DNA of 64,000 bases from the NCBI GenBank assembly GCA_030549495.1, contig JAUIRK010000942.1, positions 124,001 to 188,000 on the forward strand, in the 5' to 3' direction. Origin of the DNA: Nectonema munidae. Taxonomy: Eukaryota > Nematomorpha > Nectonematoida > Nectonematidae. Position 1 is the stretch's first letter, and each line of letters starts with the position of its first letter. Position numbers and translations under genes: made by a program. Positions 36,246-48,180 of the stretch are shown one piece after another. The notes below the pieces were generated by a model. The model was given only the letters and a program-made list of their open reading frames with translations. It did no database searches and was not told where the DNA came from.

Positions 36246-36557
36246 CTTCTACTGTTGTTACGGGTAATGCCATTATAATTTCTACTATGGTGTAAATATA
36301 TAAATATACTTCAGAGGATTTCAAATAATGCTCTAAATCCATTTTATTTATTCTCTTACTCTCCACAAAATAACTTCTGACTGTATATTTTCTAAAGAGT
36401 GATTGGCTAGGGTGATTTTCTTTAGCCTTTTTTTCATTTTTTAGGACTTTTAATAAATTTACTATTAACTTTTTTTAATATTTCAACTCAAATCTTTCTT
36501 TTGAAGGTGAACGCTTAAAGGTTCAAAATAACAAGAATATCTTGCCATTAAATTAAT

Positions 36558-36648
36558 TTTAGAAAAACATGGAAAAGAAGCTGCAAGCAAATGGCCAACC
36601 CTGGTTAGCTGGGAAAACGGCCATGCCCGGAAGGGCGAATGGATGATG
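36558..36648 (+). mobile_element. 91-bp retroposed insert with 19-bp target duplication
   Basis: The direct repeat ATCTTGCCATTAAATTAAT occurs at 36539-36557 and 36649-36667. The insert has a GC-rich core (GGCCAACCCTGGTTAGCTGG, GGCCATGCCCGGAAGGGCG) and ends GGATGATG, a short ATG repeat tail. A long target duplication plus a simple repeat tail is the signature of target-primed reverse transcription, so this is a severely 5'-truncated LINE or a SINE. Confidence 0.75.
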
Positions 36649-36976
36649 ATCTTGCCATTAAATTAATGCTGTGAACTGTCTCAAAATTTTTCAAAAGGTG
36701 AAGATATGAATTTGCTTTGGACTTCTAAACGATTTTTTTTTCTTTTTCAACTATTTTCGAGCGATTCTATCAAATGAGAATAGTTTTGATTAAAAATTCT
36801 TATTATTTTATACTTTTCATTCGATCTAGTCGCACAAAATAAAGGAATGTTTCTTTGCAAGTAAGATTTTATCTTTGAGCTTTCATGGAAAAAACTTATC
36901 ACTTTGTGCATGACATCAGGAGCATGTCTGAAGTGAAACACAGCTTTATTTGATCATTGATTGATTAAGTTTAAGA

Positions 36977-38831
36977 CAGCGGTTCTTAACCTTTCTCATT
37001 TGCCGACCCATTTTACGTACAGCACAAACACTCGCGACCACGATTTTGATATTTATTTATAACAGCCATAAGAGCTGAAAAACCAGTCTCACACAAATAC
37101 GTTGTTGGGAAAGGAAGAAGGACCTTAAGTGCTTGGAACCCCACCCATCTTTTTCTTTATAAATCTTTGTCCAGAAAACACTCAAAGTTTCTGTTTTAAA
37201 ATCATATTCAAGAATTTGTCATTTTTTATTTCAATTAGTTGCTCTTCTAATTTGTAGATATCAGAAATTTCCTGATGTAGATTTTCAATTTTTACATCAA
37301 ATGGATTTCTGACCCATCTATAGATGCACACCTTTGGGAATGTATTTTTGGAATTCGCACATCATTTTTTCAGGTGCTTCACTACAATTTCTTTGAATTC
37401 ATTAAAGGAAGCTTCATGAATTGTCCGCAAAATTAAAGTAAGGTTGGAAAATGAAGTTTTTCCACAAGCTGAGCTTCTCTTTGAATGCTGTCAACTTTTC
37501 TGCTGTTCCTACCAGTGTCTCATTTCGGCCTTGCATTGATGTATTCAAGTTGTTAATTTCTGTAAAAATGTCTGTGAGGTACACCAATTGTAAAAGCCAT
37601 TTTGAATCGTCAAACCTAGAAACAAGTTGGTGTTTTTGATCCACCAAAAATATCTGAACATCTACTCTCATTTCCAGTAACCTCTGAAGAACTGTCCCTC
37701 GAGATAACCATCGAACCTCAGAATGATAGAGCAAATGGGTATGTTTTGACCCAAAATCTTCGCACATCCTATTAAAATTTCTACTGTTTAGTGATCTAGA
37801 TTTAATAAATTAACCATTTGAATGACTTCTTTCATTACAACATTTAATTCCTCAGAAAGACGTTTAGCTGCAAGGTTCTCTCGGTGAAGAAGACAGTTAA
37901 GAATAAGTACTTCTGGGTTCACATTTTTTAGTAGACTTGTAAATCCCTGACGAGCGCCAAGCATGGCTGGTGCACCATCACAACACACACTGTAACATTG
38001 TTTTCAGGATAGTCCTTCATCTTTTAAAAAGAATCCACCATTTTAAATATGTCTTACGAAGCGGCTTTTAAAAGAGAAATTCATTTGATTCATTCAACTT
38101 AAGACTATATTGACCACTCTTTTTCAAAGACTCATTTAATTGACTTTTGATATCGTTTGACATGTCAACAATGCGATAATGAATTATGTCATTCGACAAT
38201 GGTATTTCTTGAATTTTCTTTGCCACATCATCTCCTCATACTGTTCTGACCATTTCAATAGCGGCAGGCTTCACTAAATCTTCTCCGATTGTGTGGGACT
38301 TTTTCTGTTTTGCAATTCTCCAAGCTGCCAGGAAAGATGCCATAGTAGTAGAATGGAGAAAGGAAAAAGGTCCTTTGTCACTTTGCGTATCAAATCTCTG
38401 GCGCTTTATTTGCATTTCTTTTTTCTCGAAGAATTTTCTGTCACTGTTAGAAAAAGTAGCATGTTTAGTTTCAAGATGACGCTTCAATTTATTTTCTTTC
38501 ATCGACTTGTTACTAAGCACTTCCATACATAAAACACATTGGGGCTTTGATACACCATGATCTTTTAATTTTTTAAATCCCAAATTAAGAAATTCTTCTT
38601 TATATGGACGTTGTTTATAAGCCGTAGTGATGAAATAAGATCAAAACAATGATAAATTAATCACTTGCTGACACCTTTGAAAACAAGAAAAAATTGAATG
38701 CATATTTGGACGAGAGAATAGCGATTTGATTCGTAAATTTATTGTTTACTACTCGCATAATTAAGTTTTATTTTTGTTATTTCAAGATTTTTTTATCTTT
38801 CCGTTTTTCTCATTGGCCCTTGGCGACGCTG
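36977..38831 (-). mobile_element. hAT-Charlie (ZBED5/SCAND3-like) element nested in the ZMYM-like hAT
   Basis: 1855 bp. The tips begin CAGCG (CAGCGGTTCTTAACC on the left; CAGCGTCGCCAAGGGCC read inward from the right). GTTTAAGA (36969-36976) and GTTTAAGC (38832-38839) form an 8-bp target duplication with one change. The host element's reading continues across it on the minus strand: HCAAHCLN before and N..SNKAVFHF after. The insertion is therefore placed to the base. Confidence 0.85.
37414..38583 (-). pseudogene. ZBED5/SCAND3-like hAT transposase, truncated
   Basis: From 38583: GFKKLKDHGVSKPQCVLCME with NKLKRHLETKH is a BED-type zinc finger (C-x2-C, H-x4-H). Then ASFLAAWRIAKQKKSHTIGE and LVKPAAIEMVRTV, CCDGAPAMLGARQGFTSLLK with LNCLLHRENLAAK, HTHLLYHSEVRWLSRGTVLQ, and NFIFQPYFNFADNS. 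These are successive blocks of SCAND3/ZBED5 hAT proteins. The C-terminal dimerisation block is not readable between 36977 and 37400. Frame changes near 38230 and 37780 inactivate it. Confidence 0.8.
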
Positions 38832-39589
38832 GTTTAAGCAATGTGCTGCACAGTGAACATAAGGAGCTTTAGGGAATTCATTTTTTATTCTTGCTTGAAC
38901 TCCACTTATATATCCAACATTGCAGCGGCACCATTATAGCCTTGACCAACAATTTTGTCGCAATTTAGCCCAATTTTTTTTAAATAACATAAAAGACTTT
39001 TAGCATTAGAAGAGTCTAGTTCTACAAAACGAACACAACTTTCTTCAAGTTTGCTATTATACACATATTTCAAAACAATGCTTCTTCTTTTTCACTATTA
39101 TCCATTGTTTCATTAGCTATAATTGAGATATAAGATGAGTTAGCCAGCCCTCTCCACAATATTACTAACAATAAGATTTGAAGAAATGTTCAAAATTTCA
39201 TTTTGTATTTGTCGACTAAAATATTTTGTATTTTATTTCAAATTTTTAACATGATTTTGCAAAACCTTATCACCAGCATCAATTCTAGAATTCATTAATT
39301 CTTATAAATTCCCTGATTTGTTTGTATCACCTCATAGATATGTGTATATGCATTATGTAAATTTAATTCAAATATTTTCGCTGGAAGTATAGTTTTTAAA
39401 TTTCATCAATTTTGTAAAAAAAAATATAAAGTAGTCCTATAAATTCACGTATGCACTGTATACACTCTATTTTAAAGGATGGCTTGAATATTTGGTCTCC
39501 CGTCCTATTTCCAGACCAGTAATTTTGAAAATTGCAAAAAAAAATTCGCCTCCCCCAATAATTTTGGAGATGTGCGCCCCTGGATGAAA

Positions 39590-41800
39590 TCTCCAATGTC
39601 ATTTTGACTAATAAAGTTAATTATATGGTTTTCAAAAATCTTACTTGTATTTTCTGGATTTTTATCTTCACTATAAATTTATATTCATAAACACATCGTT
39701 TTTTTCGTTTTTGGTATTAAAATAATCAACTGAAGTTGTTTGAACATTAAAAAAAAAGAATCAACTTTCAATTGTCTCCTTAAAGCACATTTTTGAAGTT
39801 ATACAGACTACAAGTGAATAAACTCAAATAAATAACCGATAACGCCATTTTTACAAAAATATTTAATATACTCTTTTAACTTATAAATTTGTCGAAAGAT
39901 ATAAAATTAACAAGTATATTTAAAAGCTTCAAATAGTAGTAACATCACAGATGTGCCATTCTAAAATTTTGCAAATATAAAAATTAAAAAACAAAGCTTT
40001 CGCACTTTTTTTATATTTTGTATTCTAGATACTTTTATATAAAAAAATGTTAAAAACTAGAGGAATGTATTTCAATAACTTTATTTAGAAATATAATGTT
40101 GATAAAAAGTTTATAACAGTAAAGTACGTAAAATTTATTAAAAAAACAATTTTTTAATATTATTTTACAAAATTAATTACAAATTTTTTAAATGAGGGGG
40201 GGGGGCTTGAGCCCCCTTACCCACTCTGACTACGGGCCTGCTGTCAACCTTCCCGGTAATACCGAGAGACTCTTAGTTTTCGTTGCCTTCTTTCAGTCTC
40301 TAGTTATCTCCCGGTTTTTAAAAATTCTATAATTAAATTAAAGAAAATAAGAATATATTTTGAAATTATAAAAATTTGTTTAATTACATGTCATTTTTAA
40401 ATATGAAAAATTATTTATATTTATTAAGACAATATAAAAAGCATTTTAGGCATGAAGACACCTAACTCCGAAAGCAAAAATATTTGTTATAATTGGAGAC
40501 CGGATGGCGAATTATTGAATCTGCCAAAGAAAGCAACCAAAACATATAACAATGCAAACAAATTATTCATTTGGTGTATATCTTTGTTTTTGTTTAGCTA
40601 AGTACTTTATTGTGTTAACCAGAAAATCTGTATTTTGTCGTGTTCTAATAAAATCTTAATTACATTTAACAAATGCCATTGATTAAATAGAATTATGTGT
40701 ATTAATTCAGTTCTCCCTGTTCCAGGCAAAATCTTGTTTTTTCAAAAAAATCAAGAATTTCCAAGTTTCAATAATTCTGGGTTGACAGGTATGCTTAATT
40801 AACGCCAAACATTTTTTCTATTTCATAAAATAAACTTATCCATACATAGTAAATCAATCATTCTAAATTTGATTTTGCTATTATTTTTATCACTGAATTT
40901 AAATTGCGGTTACTTTTTACCTATCGCTGTTCATATTAATTTTTATCATATTTGAATACTTTTTATCTATGTTAGTATTGTTTACTATTGTTGAGTACAC
41001 CTTAATTCTTGCTCTGAAGAAGGCAGTCTTTGGTAGAAACTGACCAAGATTGATTTATGCTTTGTAAAATCACCTTAAAAGCTTTACGAATTTTCTTTGT
41101 TTATTTATTTTATTTGAATTTGAATGAGTTTTTATTAGGTAATTTTTAGCCATGTTTTTTATGAACATGTATATATGAATGTTGTGTTCCAATATTTACT
41201 AAACAATGTTTTCCCCAGGCATTTTTGTTGCGTAGTGGACCAACAAATTAATTGTATGCCATGAGATTGAACTATAAGTAGAGTATAAGCAATATTAATA
41301 TCAATATATTTAAAAGTCTAATTATTATCCACAGACCGAATTATTTTGTTTCCATAAGCAGGACACTGAAAGTAATGAAAAGTATAAAAACTTTTCATTC
41401 GCAAAAATAAAGTCAGTTGCAAAAAACGTTGACAGTATGCGATATATGGTTGTATTTGAGTGAATACATTAACTGCCTTATCCATCATGCTATAATGTAG
41501 TTGTGTATTCTGCACACGCTGTGCTTACTACCGGATGTGTTTTTAAATTTCATTTTCACATGCTAAGATGCACATTTTTTCCTGATGAAATATATTAATC
41601 TCACCGCCTCTTGAAAGTCTGCCTACTCTGATAAACACTGGACTAGAGTAATCAAATCGTTTTCAATGTTTTGATCTAATCACATAAAGACATACATATA
41701 TAATACGTAAATTTTATTCCCATTTGTAAAGCTGATCAAGTTTTATAAAATTATACTCTAGCTTGTTTTGTGAAACTATTCCTTCATATTTTCAAAATCC
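39590..41800. other. AT-rich intergenic DNA with a GC-rich hAT-tip-like scrap
   Basis: At 40196-40250 a G10 run is followed by CTTGAGCCCCCTTACCCACT and CTACGGGCCTGC, like a degraded transposon end. Otherwise no gene or repeat recognised. Confidence 0.4.
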
Positions 41801-41806
41801 TTTGAT

Positions 41807-43319
41807 ATGTCAATTGATTCTTTCTCTGAAAGTGACTCAGAAATTTTCAAGTTTCTTGAAAAAAATTCAAAATTGTAAATCTAAAAAAAAGACTTGCTAA
41901 ATATGATTTCTTTTCAGACTCTGATTCTTCTGTTTATGTCTCAACTTCGAATTCTCCTGACGATAAAAATGAAAGTTTTCTTTATATAAATAAATTAGTC
42001 GAAGCGTGTTGTTTTAAATATAAGGAAATGCGAATCGCATTGTCAAGGCTAAACAAGGTCCATCTACTTATGCTAAACGCAACGTTGATAGCATTTCATT
42101 ATGTTTCATGTTGTTTTTTCGAATTAAATTATTATAAAAAATCTGTTTTTATTCAAACATGAAAGGGAAAGAACAAAATCAAAGTTCTTGTGAAATCGAT
42201 TTAGAAGAAATAAAAAAGTTTATTGCTTTTCTTTACCTGATAGGAGTATAGAAAGGTAAAACTGAGAATGTTTGCCAGCTCTGAAGTGTTGTTGACGGAA
42301 GACGGATCTTCAATAAAATAATGAGGAGGAAAATATTTCAAAAAATACTCTCTGTTTTGAGGTTTGATGATTCACACGCTCGAAGGAAAAAGAATGAACT
42401 TCAAGATAAGTTGGAAACAATAAGAGAAATTTTTTAGTCATAGGAAGATACTTTGAGAGGTGCTTACATACCTGAAGCTTATATGACAGTTGAGGAACAG
42501 TTGGTGATGTTTTGCAAAAAATCCCTTTACAAGCAGTATATTCCGTCGAAACTATTATAGGCGATACCTATAATTCCTATGCTTGGAAAATGAATGTTTA
42601 TTGTTGAAAAAATGATAACACAGGTGGAGAAGTGAATCAAGAAGGTACAAAGGTAGTCTTGAATTTAGTGAAAGAATTAGAGAATACTGTCGAAACATAA
42701 CTTGTGATAACTAGCAATTAACTAGTCTAACTAGCTAGCTTTCAAAAAAGAAACTGTCCTTAGTCAGTACACTGAAAAAATAAACCAGAGCTTCCAATAT
42801 CTTATACTTCTGCAAAAAAAAGAAAACTTTTCTCTTCAATTTTTGGGTTTCTGCATGATTGCACAATTGTATCACAAAACAGCTAATTTAATTTCTTCAT
42901 TGCATTCCAAGCCAAAATTTGATTTACAGCGTCCGTCGTAAAAGCCTTTGATAATTTTGACCTACAATGCGACAAAGTCTGGTGTTGAAATTTTGGACAA
43001 AATGGTGCATGCATACTTATAGTACAAAAAGGATGTCAAGAAGATGGCTATTGGCCCTATTTTTCAACATGCTTGATGTTTCACCTGTTATTCATTTGGA
43101 ACAGTTTAGGCAATAACAATGTGAAGATAAAAAGGGGAAACTTTTTGATATCTTTGGATAAAGAGTTGTCACGAGTTAGTGATTCAATTGATACCTTCTC
43201 GAACAGCAAAAATTCAGAAATCCTGAAAAACAAAAAAGCGACCAAAGTCAGAAAAAAAGTGTTTGTCCAATAGATCCCAGCGGTATAAAATGTTTGTGAA
43301 TTTTATCATATTCCTAGGG
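41807..43319 (+). mobile_element. piggyBac element #4, decayed, right end at TTAA
   Basis: An acidic start (MSIDSFSESDSEIFKFL at 41807) is followed by IFQKILSVLRFDDSHARRK, AYMTVEEQLVMFCKKSLYKQYIPSK (first catalytic region, Asp replaced by Glu), NQEGTKVVLNLVKELE and further piggyBac blocks in shifting frames up to about 43270. The right tip reads inward CCCTAGGAATATG from 43319 and is followed by TTAA (43320-43323), the piggyBac target. The left tip was not found. Many stops; inactive. Confidence 0.75.
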
Positions 43320-43323
43320 TTAA

Positions 43324-44169
43324 ATAAATGATGATGACATATATGATTGTATGTCGTATTAGACAAGGAGGGCGTTGTTGAAATGTAAAGTATTTAATGT
43401 AGATAAAATGGCGCTGAGTCTTCATAAATAAATAAAAGTTGTAAAGAAAATAAATTGAAAACGTTGAGTAAATCTTTTATTTAACAAAATACCAGCAATA
43501 ATATTTCGCTCACCTTCTTCAGATATATATGACATAAAATGAAAGCGTGGAGTGTCTTGCTTGCTGAGTGTTGTTGAGAGGGATTATTGGTGCTGATCGT
43601 AAAAAAAGTATTTAAAATTTCAATTTTGATCATTTTATTCTCATATCGTTTCTAAAGGTAGGCATCGTAATACACATATTTTATTCTATGTTAGTAATGT
43701 TTAAGGGGAAATTTAATTACAGAAAATAATAATATCTCCTTTTAATAATGTATAAAAATTTTCAAAACTATGCAAATACAATAATTCAATTTTAGCATGG
43801 GCACATATAGGGAAATCCCTCCCAAATGTAACAAAACGTTCATCTTTTCTAGCTCAAGAATAAAAAAATAAAAATGAATTTTTTTAAACAGGAATAGAAT
43901 GTATTTAAGAATTTAAAAAGTATAACTGAAAACATTATGAAATGCAATATGCTCTAAATTGTTGGGTGAAGAAGATAATACTAAATAAAAGAATAATTTT
44001 TTAAATAAGTTTGTTAAAATATAGCCATATAACATTGTCAAACTACAAATAAGATTAACTAACACAAAATATAAAAAAAAAATATTAAATTATTTTTCAC
44101 CTTTTGCGTACCTTTCAGATATATTGAATTTTATTTTAAGAATCTTGTGTAATTTTTTTGTTTTTATAG
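43324..44169. other. Upstream region and 5' intron of HLCS
   Basis: AT-rich. A pyrimidine-rich tract ending TTTTTATAG at 44161-44169 is a good 3' splice site, so at least one 5' non-coding exon of HLCS should lie to the left, not recognised here. Confidence 0.4.
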
Positions 44170-44181
44170 ACAGTATAAATA

Positions 44182-45723
44182 ATGTATCCAACTAAACCAA
44201 AACAAATTATTTTCTTTACAAATGAATCTGGAAAATGTAGTGCTTCTATCGTTAACATTTTAAAAACACATTTAAATTTTTACAAATACATCATAAAAAG
44301 CTTGAAATTAAAAGAAACCTTTAACTACAATATGTGGCTTCCTCATACTGATCTTGCAATTTTCAATTCTTTAGAAGACTTTTCTTTTCTCGATTTAAAT
44401 AAAATATCAAATAACAAGGTCAAGTTTCTCTTACTACCTCAATCTTCTACATCAAAAAATAATTGTCATGCTTTTTTGAATCATGTTAGAAAAACTTTTC
44501 CTTATAAACTTTGTCATTTCAATAACTTTGTTAAAGAACCGGAATTTCTTGGTGAAAATGAATGGCAAAATGACTTCAGTACTTTTACATTCGATTCCTA
44601 TGAATTTTTTTGTTATAAAAAGTTTACTTCTTTTTACCTTACCTCCTTGTCTGTTTCGGATATTTTAAATTTTTCCCAAGATGAACTAAAACGATTTTTT
44701 ATGTTCTTTTCTACACTTTTTGATACGCAGTTAATTCCTACTGATTTAAACAGTAAATTGAGTACCATGTCAAGCTTATTACACCTCTTTTCTTTAAACG
44801 AAGGCGTACACTTGGATCAATCTCAAAAAAATGAAAATATCATTGTATATGAAAACTCAACTGATTTTTGCCCCGTTTTTGACTTTAAGCTTTTTGCAAA
44901 GGAGTTAACCAATTCTTCTCCACATTCCTTGCATTGTGTTTTTGTTTGTGAGAAATCTCCTTCTAGTTTCGAAGCATTTGAAGAAGTTTGTCGCTTTGTT
45001 TGCAGTGATTATTCTGTACTTGGTATTTTTAAGTGCCTTCTCTCAGCCCAAGGTAGACAAGGAGATGTATGGCTGAGTCCTCCTGGCTCTCTTTCTCTTA
45101 TATGCTCGATTGGTGTTAAATTTTCTAGCACTCTTTATTACAAAGCATCCCTCATTCAGCATATTTTATCTTTGTCCTGCGTCAAAACCCTAAATTCCTT
45201 CTTATCTCCTCCCCCCTCACTTCCTGTTTTTCGTTTAAAGTGGCCAAATGATATTTATTTCGGCGACCAGGTTAAGATTGGGGGTGTTTTAGTTAAAAGT
45301 TCTGATTGTCCTTCACAACAAAAAAGCCGCTTTTTATTATCCTTGGGTTTAAATTATTATAATGAAGATCCTACTACCTGTGTTGCTTCAATTCTAAAAG
45401 ATCTTTCCACTCCTAAAACGACGGAGTCTTTACCTTCTTTTGAGACATTTTGTGCTGCCTTGTTTAAATGTCTTTTTCATTATATAACTGACTTTGATGC
45501 AAAGATGGAAAGGCAATTCAAAAAAGATTACTACAATTATTGGCTCCACACTGATCAGAAGGTTTTTATCGAATCTCGTAATGCTTTCTTTAAAGTTCTT
45601 GGCATAGATGATTATGGTTTTTTAAGGGTTTCTGATATGAATCAAGAAAATTCAATAGAAATATTGTTATCAGATGAAAATATCTCATTCCACAATAATC
45701 TTGGTATAATTTCCAAAAAATAA
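44182..45723 (+). CDS. HLCS: Holocarboxylase synthetase / biotin protein ligase
   Basis: 513 codons in a single exon. The enzyme activates biotin with ATP and attaches it to lysines of mitochondrial and cytosolic carboxylases. Residues about 5-250 form the N-terminal biotin-ligase region (LPHTDLAIFNSLEDF, KFLLLPQSS). The catalytic core shows AQGRQGDVWLSPPGS for the biotin/ATP loop (GRG..W.SP.G), LKWPNDIYFG and KIGGVLVKSS, and GLNYYNEDPTTCV (family GIN..N..PTTC), followed by the small C-terminal domain. It is shorter than the 726-residue human enzyme at the N-terminus. The start is preceded in frame by TAA at 44176, so it is not extended upstream, and TTTTTATAG just before suggests a spliced leader exon. 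AATAAA at 45772 lies 49 bases after the stop. No damage; a functional host gene. Confidence 0.95.
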   Translation: MYPTKPKQIIFFTNESGKCSASIVNILKTHLNFYKYIIKSLKLKETFNYNMWLPHTDLAIFNSLEDFSFLDLNKISNNKVKFLLLPQSSTSKNNCHAFLNHVRKTFPYKLCHFNNFVKEPEFLGENEWQNDFSTFTFDSYEFFCYKKFTSFYLTSLSVSDILNFSQDELKRFFMFFSTLFDTQLIPTDLNSKLSTMSSLLHLFSLNEGVHLDQSQKNENIIVYENSTDFCPVFDFKLFAKELTNSSPHSLHCVFVCEKSPSSFEAFEEVCRFVCSDYSVLGIFKCLLSAQGRQGDVWLSPPGSLSLICSIGVKFSSTLYYKASLIQHILSLSCVKTLNSFLSPPPSLPVFRLKWPNDIYFGDQVKIGGVLVKSSDCPSQQKSRFLLSLGLNYYNEDPTTCVASILKDLSTPKTTESLPSFETFCAALFKCLFHYITDFDAKMERQFKKDYYNYWLHTDQKVFIESRNAFFKVLGIDDYGFLRVSDMNQENSIEILLSDENISFHNNLGIISKK

Positions 45724-46960
45724 TAATTTTTCCACATTTTATTTTGTCATAAAGCGTAGGCTCTTTTTCTTAATAAAAACATTCCTTTGTAGATTTTTAC
45801 CTGATGCTAAATTATAATCTAATTTATTTGCAATGCTTAATTAAAATGGATTTTTTATGAGATAAAAATTAATCTATATAAATTTACTCAAACGGGTTTA
45901 ATCATCACGCTAAGCACTTAGAATCGTTTAGTTCAAATTTTATAAATTCTTTAAAGGTAGAATTAAACTTTGAGGGAAGGTGATTATAGGCGTTGTTTAA
46001 CATAACGGCCCGACTCTTTTTTCTTTAATTTGAATCTATCCAACGCTCACTCAACTGTAATTTTGTTAGTTTAAAAAAAAATTAATAAAAAAGCTGGATT
46101 TATTCTTATTCATTTATTGTAATATATATAATATCTTTGTCATGTTATGTGTGCTATTTGAATCAAGAAATTTGAATGCCCTACATTATAATTTCAAACA
46201 AATATGATATTTGATCAAGTCTGTTTAACCTTATTTCTGTCATACTCAAACACATCAGGATTTTGTATATGACTTTAACTTTCTAAGAACAGGAAGCGCG
46301 CTATCAAACGTATAATATTTTTTTCATTTTTTATAAAAAAACATAACTTTAGAACTTGAATTATGAGAATGATCGTTTAAAGTTATATCACTAAAAACAT
46401 TCTTTGATTGAATCGAGAAATGTAGCTTATATTCTTAAGCCTTGATTCGGAAAATTCTGTTTCAAAAAAATGTAGCAAAAAAAACTTTTATAGATTCTTC
46501 TAAAATTATCACAATATTCTATTTGTGAATAGATTTAGAGGAAGAGGAGGTTTTTCTAAATTTTGTTTCAAACTAATATATTTTTGAATTAAGATCATAA
46601 CAATGTATTAGAAGTATTTGAGTTTACTGAAAAAGGATTTTTTTTTCATATTATTTTCTAATATGACGTTTTTATCTTTTTTGTTTGGAATTCAAGTTAT
46701 TCAAATTTTTCATTAATTAGTTTAATTTTTCATTTTTAAAATTTATCTAATATTTGCCTTTTGATTATGCTATTTCTTCGTAGTTGTTTGCATAATATTT
46801 AATGTTTTAGTTCAAACTCGTTTGGAGTATTTAATATTTCAACTCGTCTTTATGAAAACGATTTTATTCTAATTATATTAATTTATAAGAACTTGTGTAA
46901 CACCGAAATTTTTAAGAAGTTTTTTAATAAACAAACAATTTTAATATACATAAAATCTTT
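45724..46960. other. HLCS 3' UTR and AT-rich spacer
   Basis: Polyadenylation signal AATAAA at 45772-45777; then AT-rich DNA without recognised genes. Confidence 0.5.
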
Positions 46961-46965
46961 TTTAA

Positions 46966-47096
46966 CCCATTAAGTCCCAATGTTCCGATTTGGGAACATA
47001 AGTAATTTCATCTTTGTCTGCTTTTTTCAATAACTTTGAATATAAATCGTCTGCGTTTTTTTTAAATATCGTCTGATTTCTATGGTACTTAATGGG
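46966..47096. mobile_element. 131-bp piggyBac-type MITE with TTAA target duplication
   Basis: TTAA at 46962-46965 and 47097-47100 directly flank tips CCCATTAAGTCCCA and, from the right, CCCATTAAGTACCA. The CCC start, TTAA duplication and small size are those of piggyBac-derived MITEs. An internal short palindrome GTTCCGATTTGGGAAC follows the left tip. The internal sequence codes for nothing. Confidence 0.85.
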
Positions 47097-47100
47097 TTAA

Positions 47101-48180
47101 AATCATTTTCTCTTAATTCATTAATAGAATATTGTTCACAAGAGAGGATTTCAAACGGAATCGAGAACTTGAATGATAAATATCCGACTCGTAGTACGTA
47201 CAAAAATACGACTCCCACTTCAAATACTTAAACATTTTAAATTTTTAGCGCCAACTTTTATTTCCGCTTTGACTAAATTCAGGACTCACCAAACTTTTCT
47301 TGAAGCGGGCCGGATCACCGAAAATTTAAGAAACGCGGGCCGGAATATTAAAAAGTTAAAAAATACACTGGCATTATGAAATTCCTATTGATACTTATTT
47401 AAAAGCAAACTTTTCGATGTTTTTCCTTGGATGTAACAAAGTTGATATACTGAGGATACCTAAAAAGTGGAAATGAACACAATATAAATACTTATTTTGT
47501 CACCTATCATATCAAGATTTTGCTTTCGGGCCCTAGTTTGCTAATTCCGGGACTAAAGAAATGTCAGCTTAGAAAAATTGAACTTATTTTTTAATTATTT
47601 AAAATACCCACTTCTACCAACTCTTACTCGTATTCCTTTAAAGTCTCAGACTTCCGATTCTTGATTTCAAGGGTGCTTATATTTAATAATAATATTTGAT
47701 CAGCTACGCCAATATTTCTTTTACGACTGCGCTTGACATGCAAAGATTATCGTAACGAATAATAATGTGTTTAAGATTAAATTTAAAGTTTATCATGTGT
47801 TATTTTATAATTCCAAAGACAAATGAGTCTAAACCTAATCTTTATACAAATGATAGCATCCCATGTTTAACCGCTAGCAAGGTACCAAATGCAATTGGAG
47901 TCCGCGGTGCCCTAGGCGATTGCGAAGCAATACCATGGGAACCGAGTAGGGGTCACTGAGTCGATCGGTTTGCGCAACATATTCCACCCATACTGGGTCA
48001 TTTGCGATTCTTGCCAATAAGGCATATTTAAAAGAATAAATGATTTAGTCTTTGAATTAAGTACTATTTTTTTATTGTTTTTTAGAGCTAATTTCTTAAT
48101 AATTAAGGCATTTTTCTTAATGGCTAATGAAATATGACGACTCATACTTGACATTTGGTTTTCCTGCATTAACATCTGTT
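47101..48180. other. Intergenic DNA with hAT-like scraps
   Basis: GCGGGCCGG motifs at 47308-47343 resemble hAT interior ends; no coding sequence recognised before the hAT remnant near 48180. Confidence 0.35.

Larger units (their letters stand above)
36250..39582 (-). mobile_element. hAT element, ZMYM1/TTF-zinc-finger-like group, interrupted
   Basis: The 5' tip, read inward on the minus strand from 39582, is CAGGGGCGCACATCTCC. Coding blocks follow on the minus strand: RIDAGDKVLQNHVKNLK, then RQIQNEILNISSNLIV, VGQGYNGAA-like, VQARIKNEFPKAPYVHCAAH, then after the interruption by a second hAT, FHFRHAPDVMHKVISFFHES with PLFCATRSNEKY. The order is that of ZMYM1-type hAT transposases. The 3' tip was not found; the lower boundary is approximate. 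Multiple stops; inactive. It is also interrupted by the short retroposed piece at 36558-36648. Confidence 0.75.
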
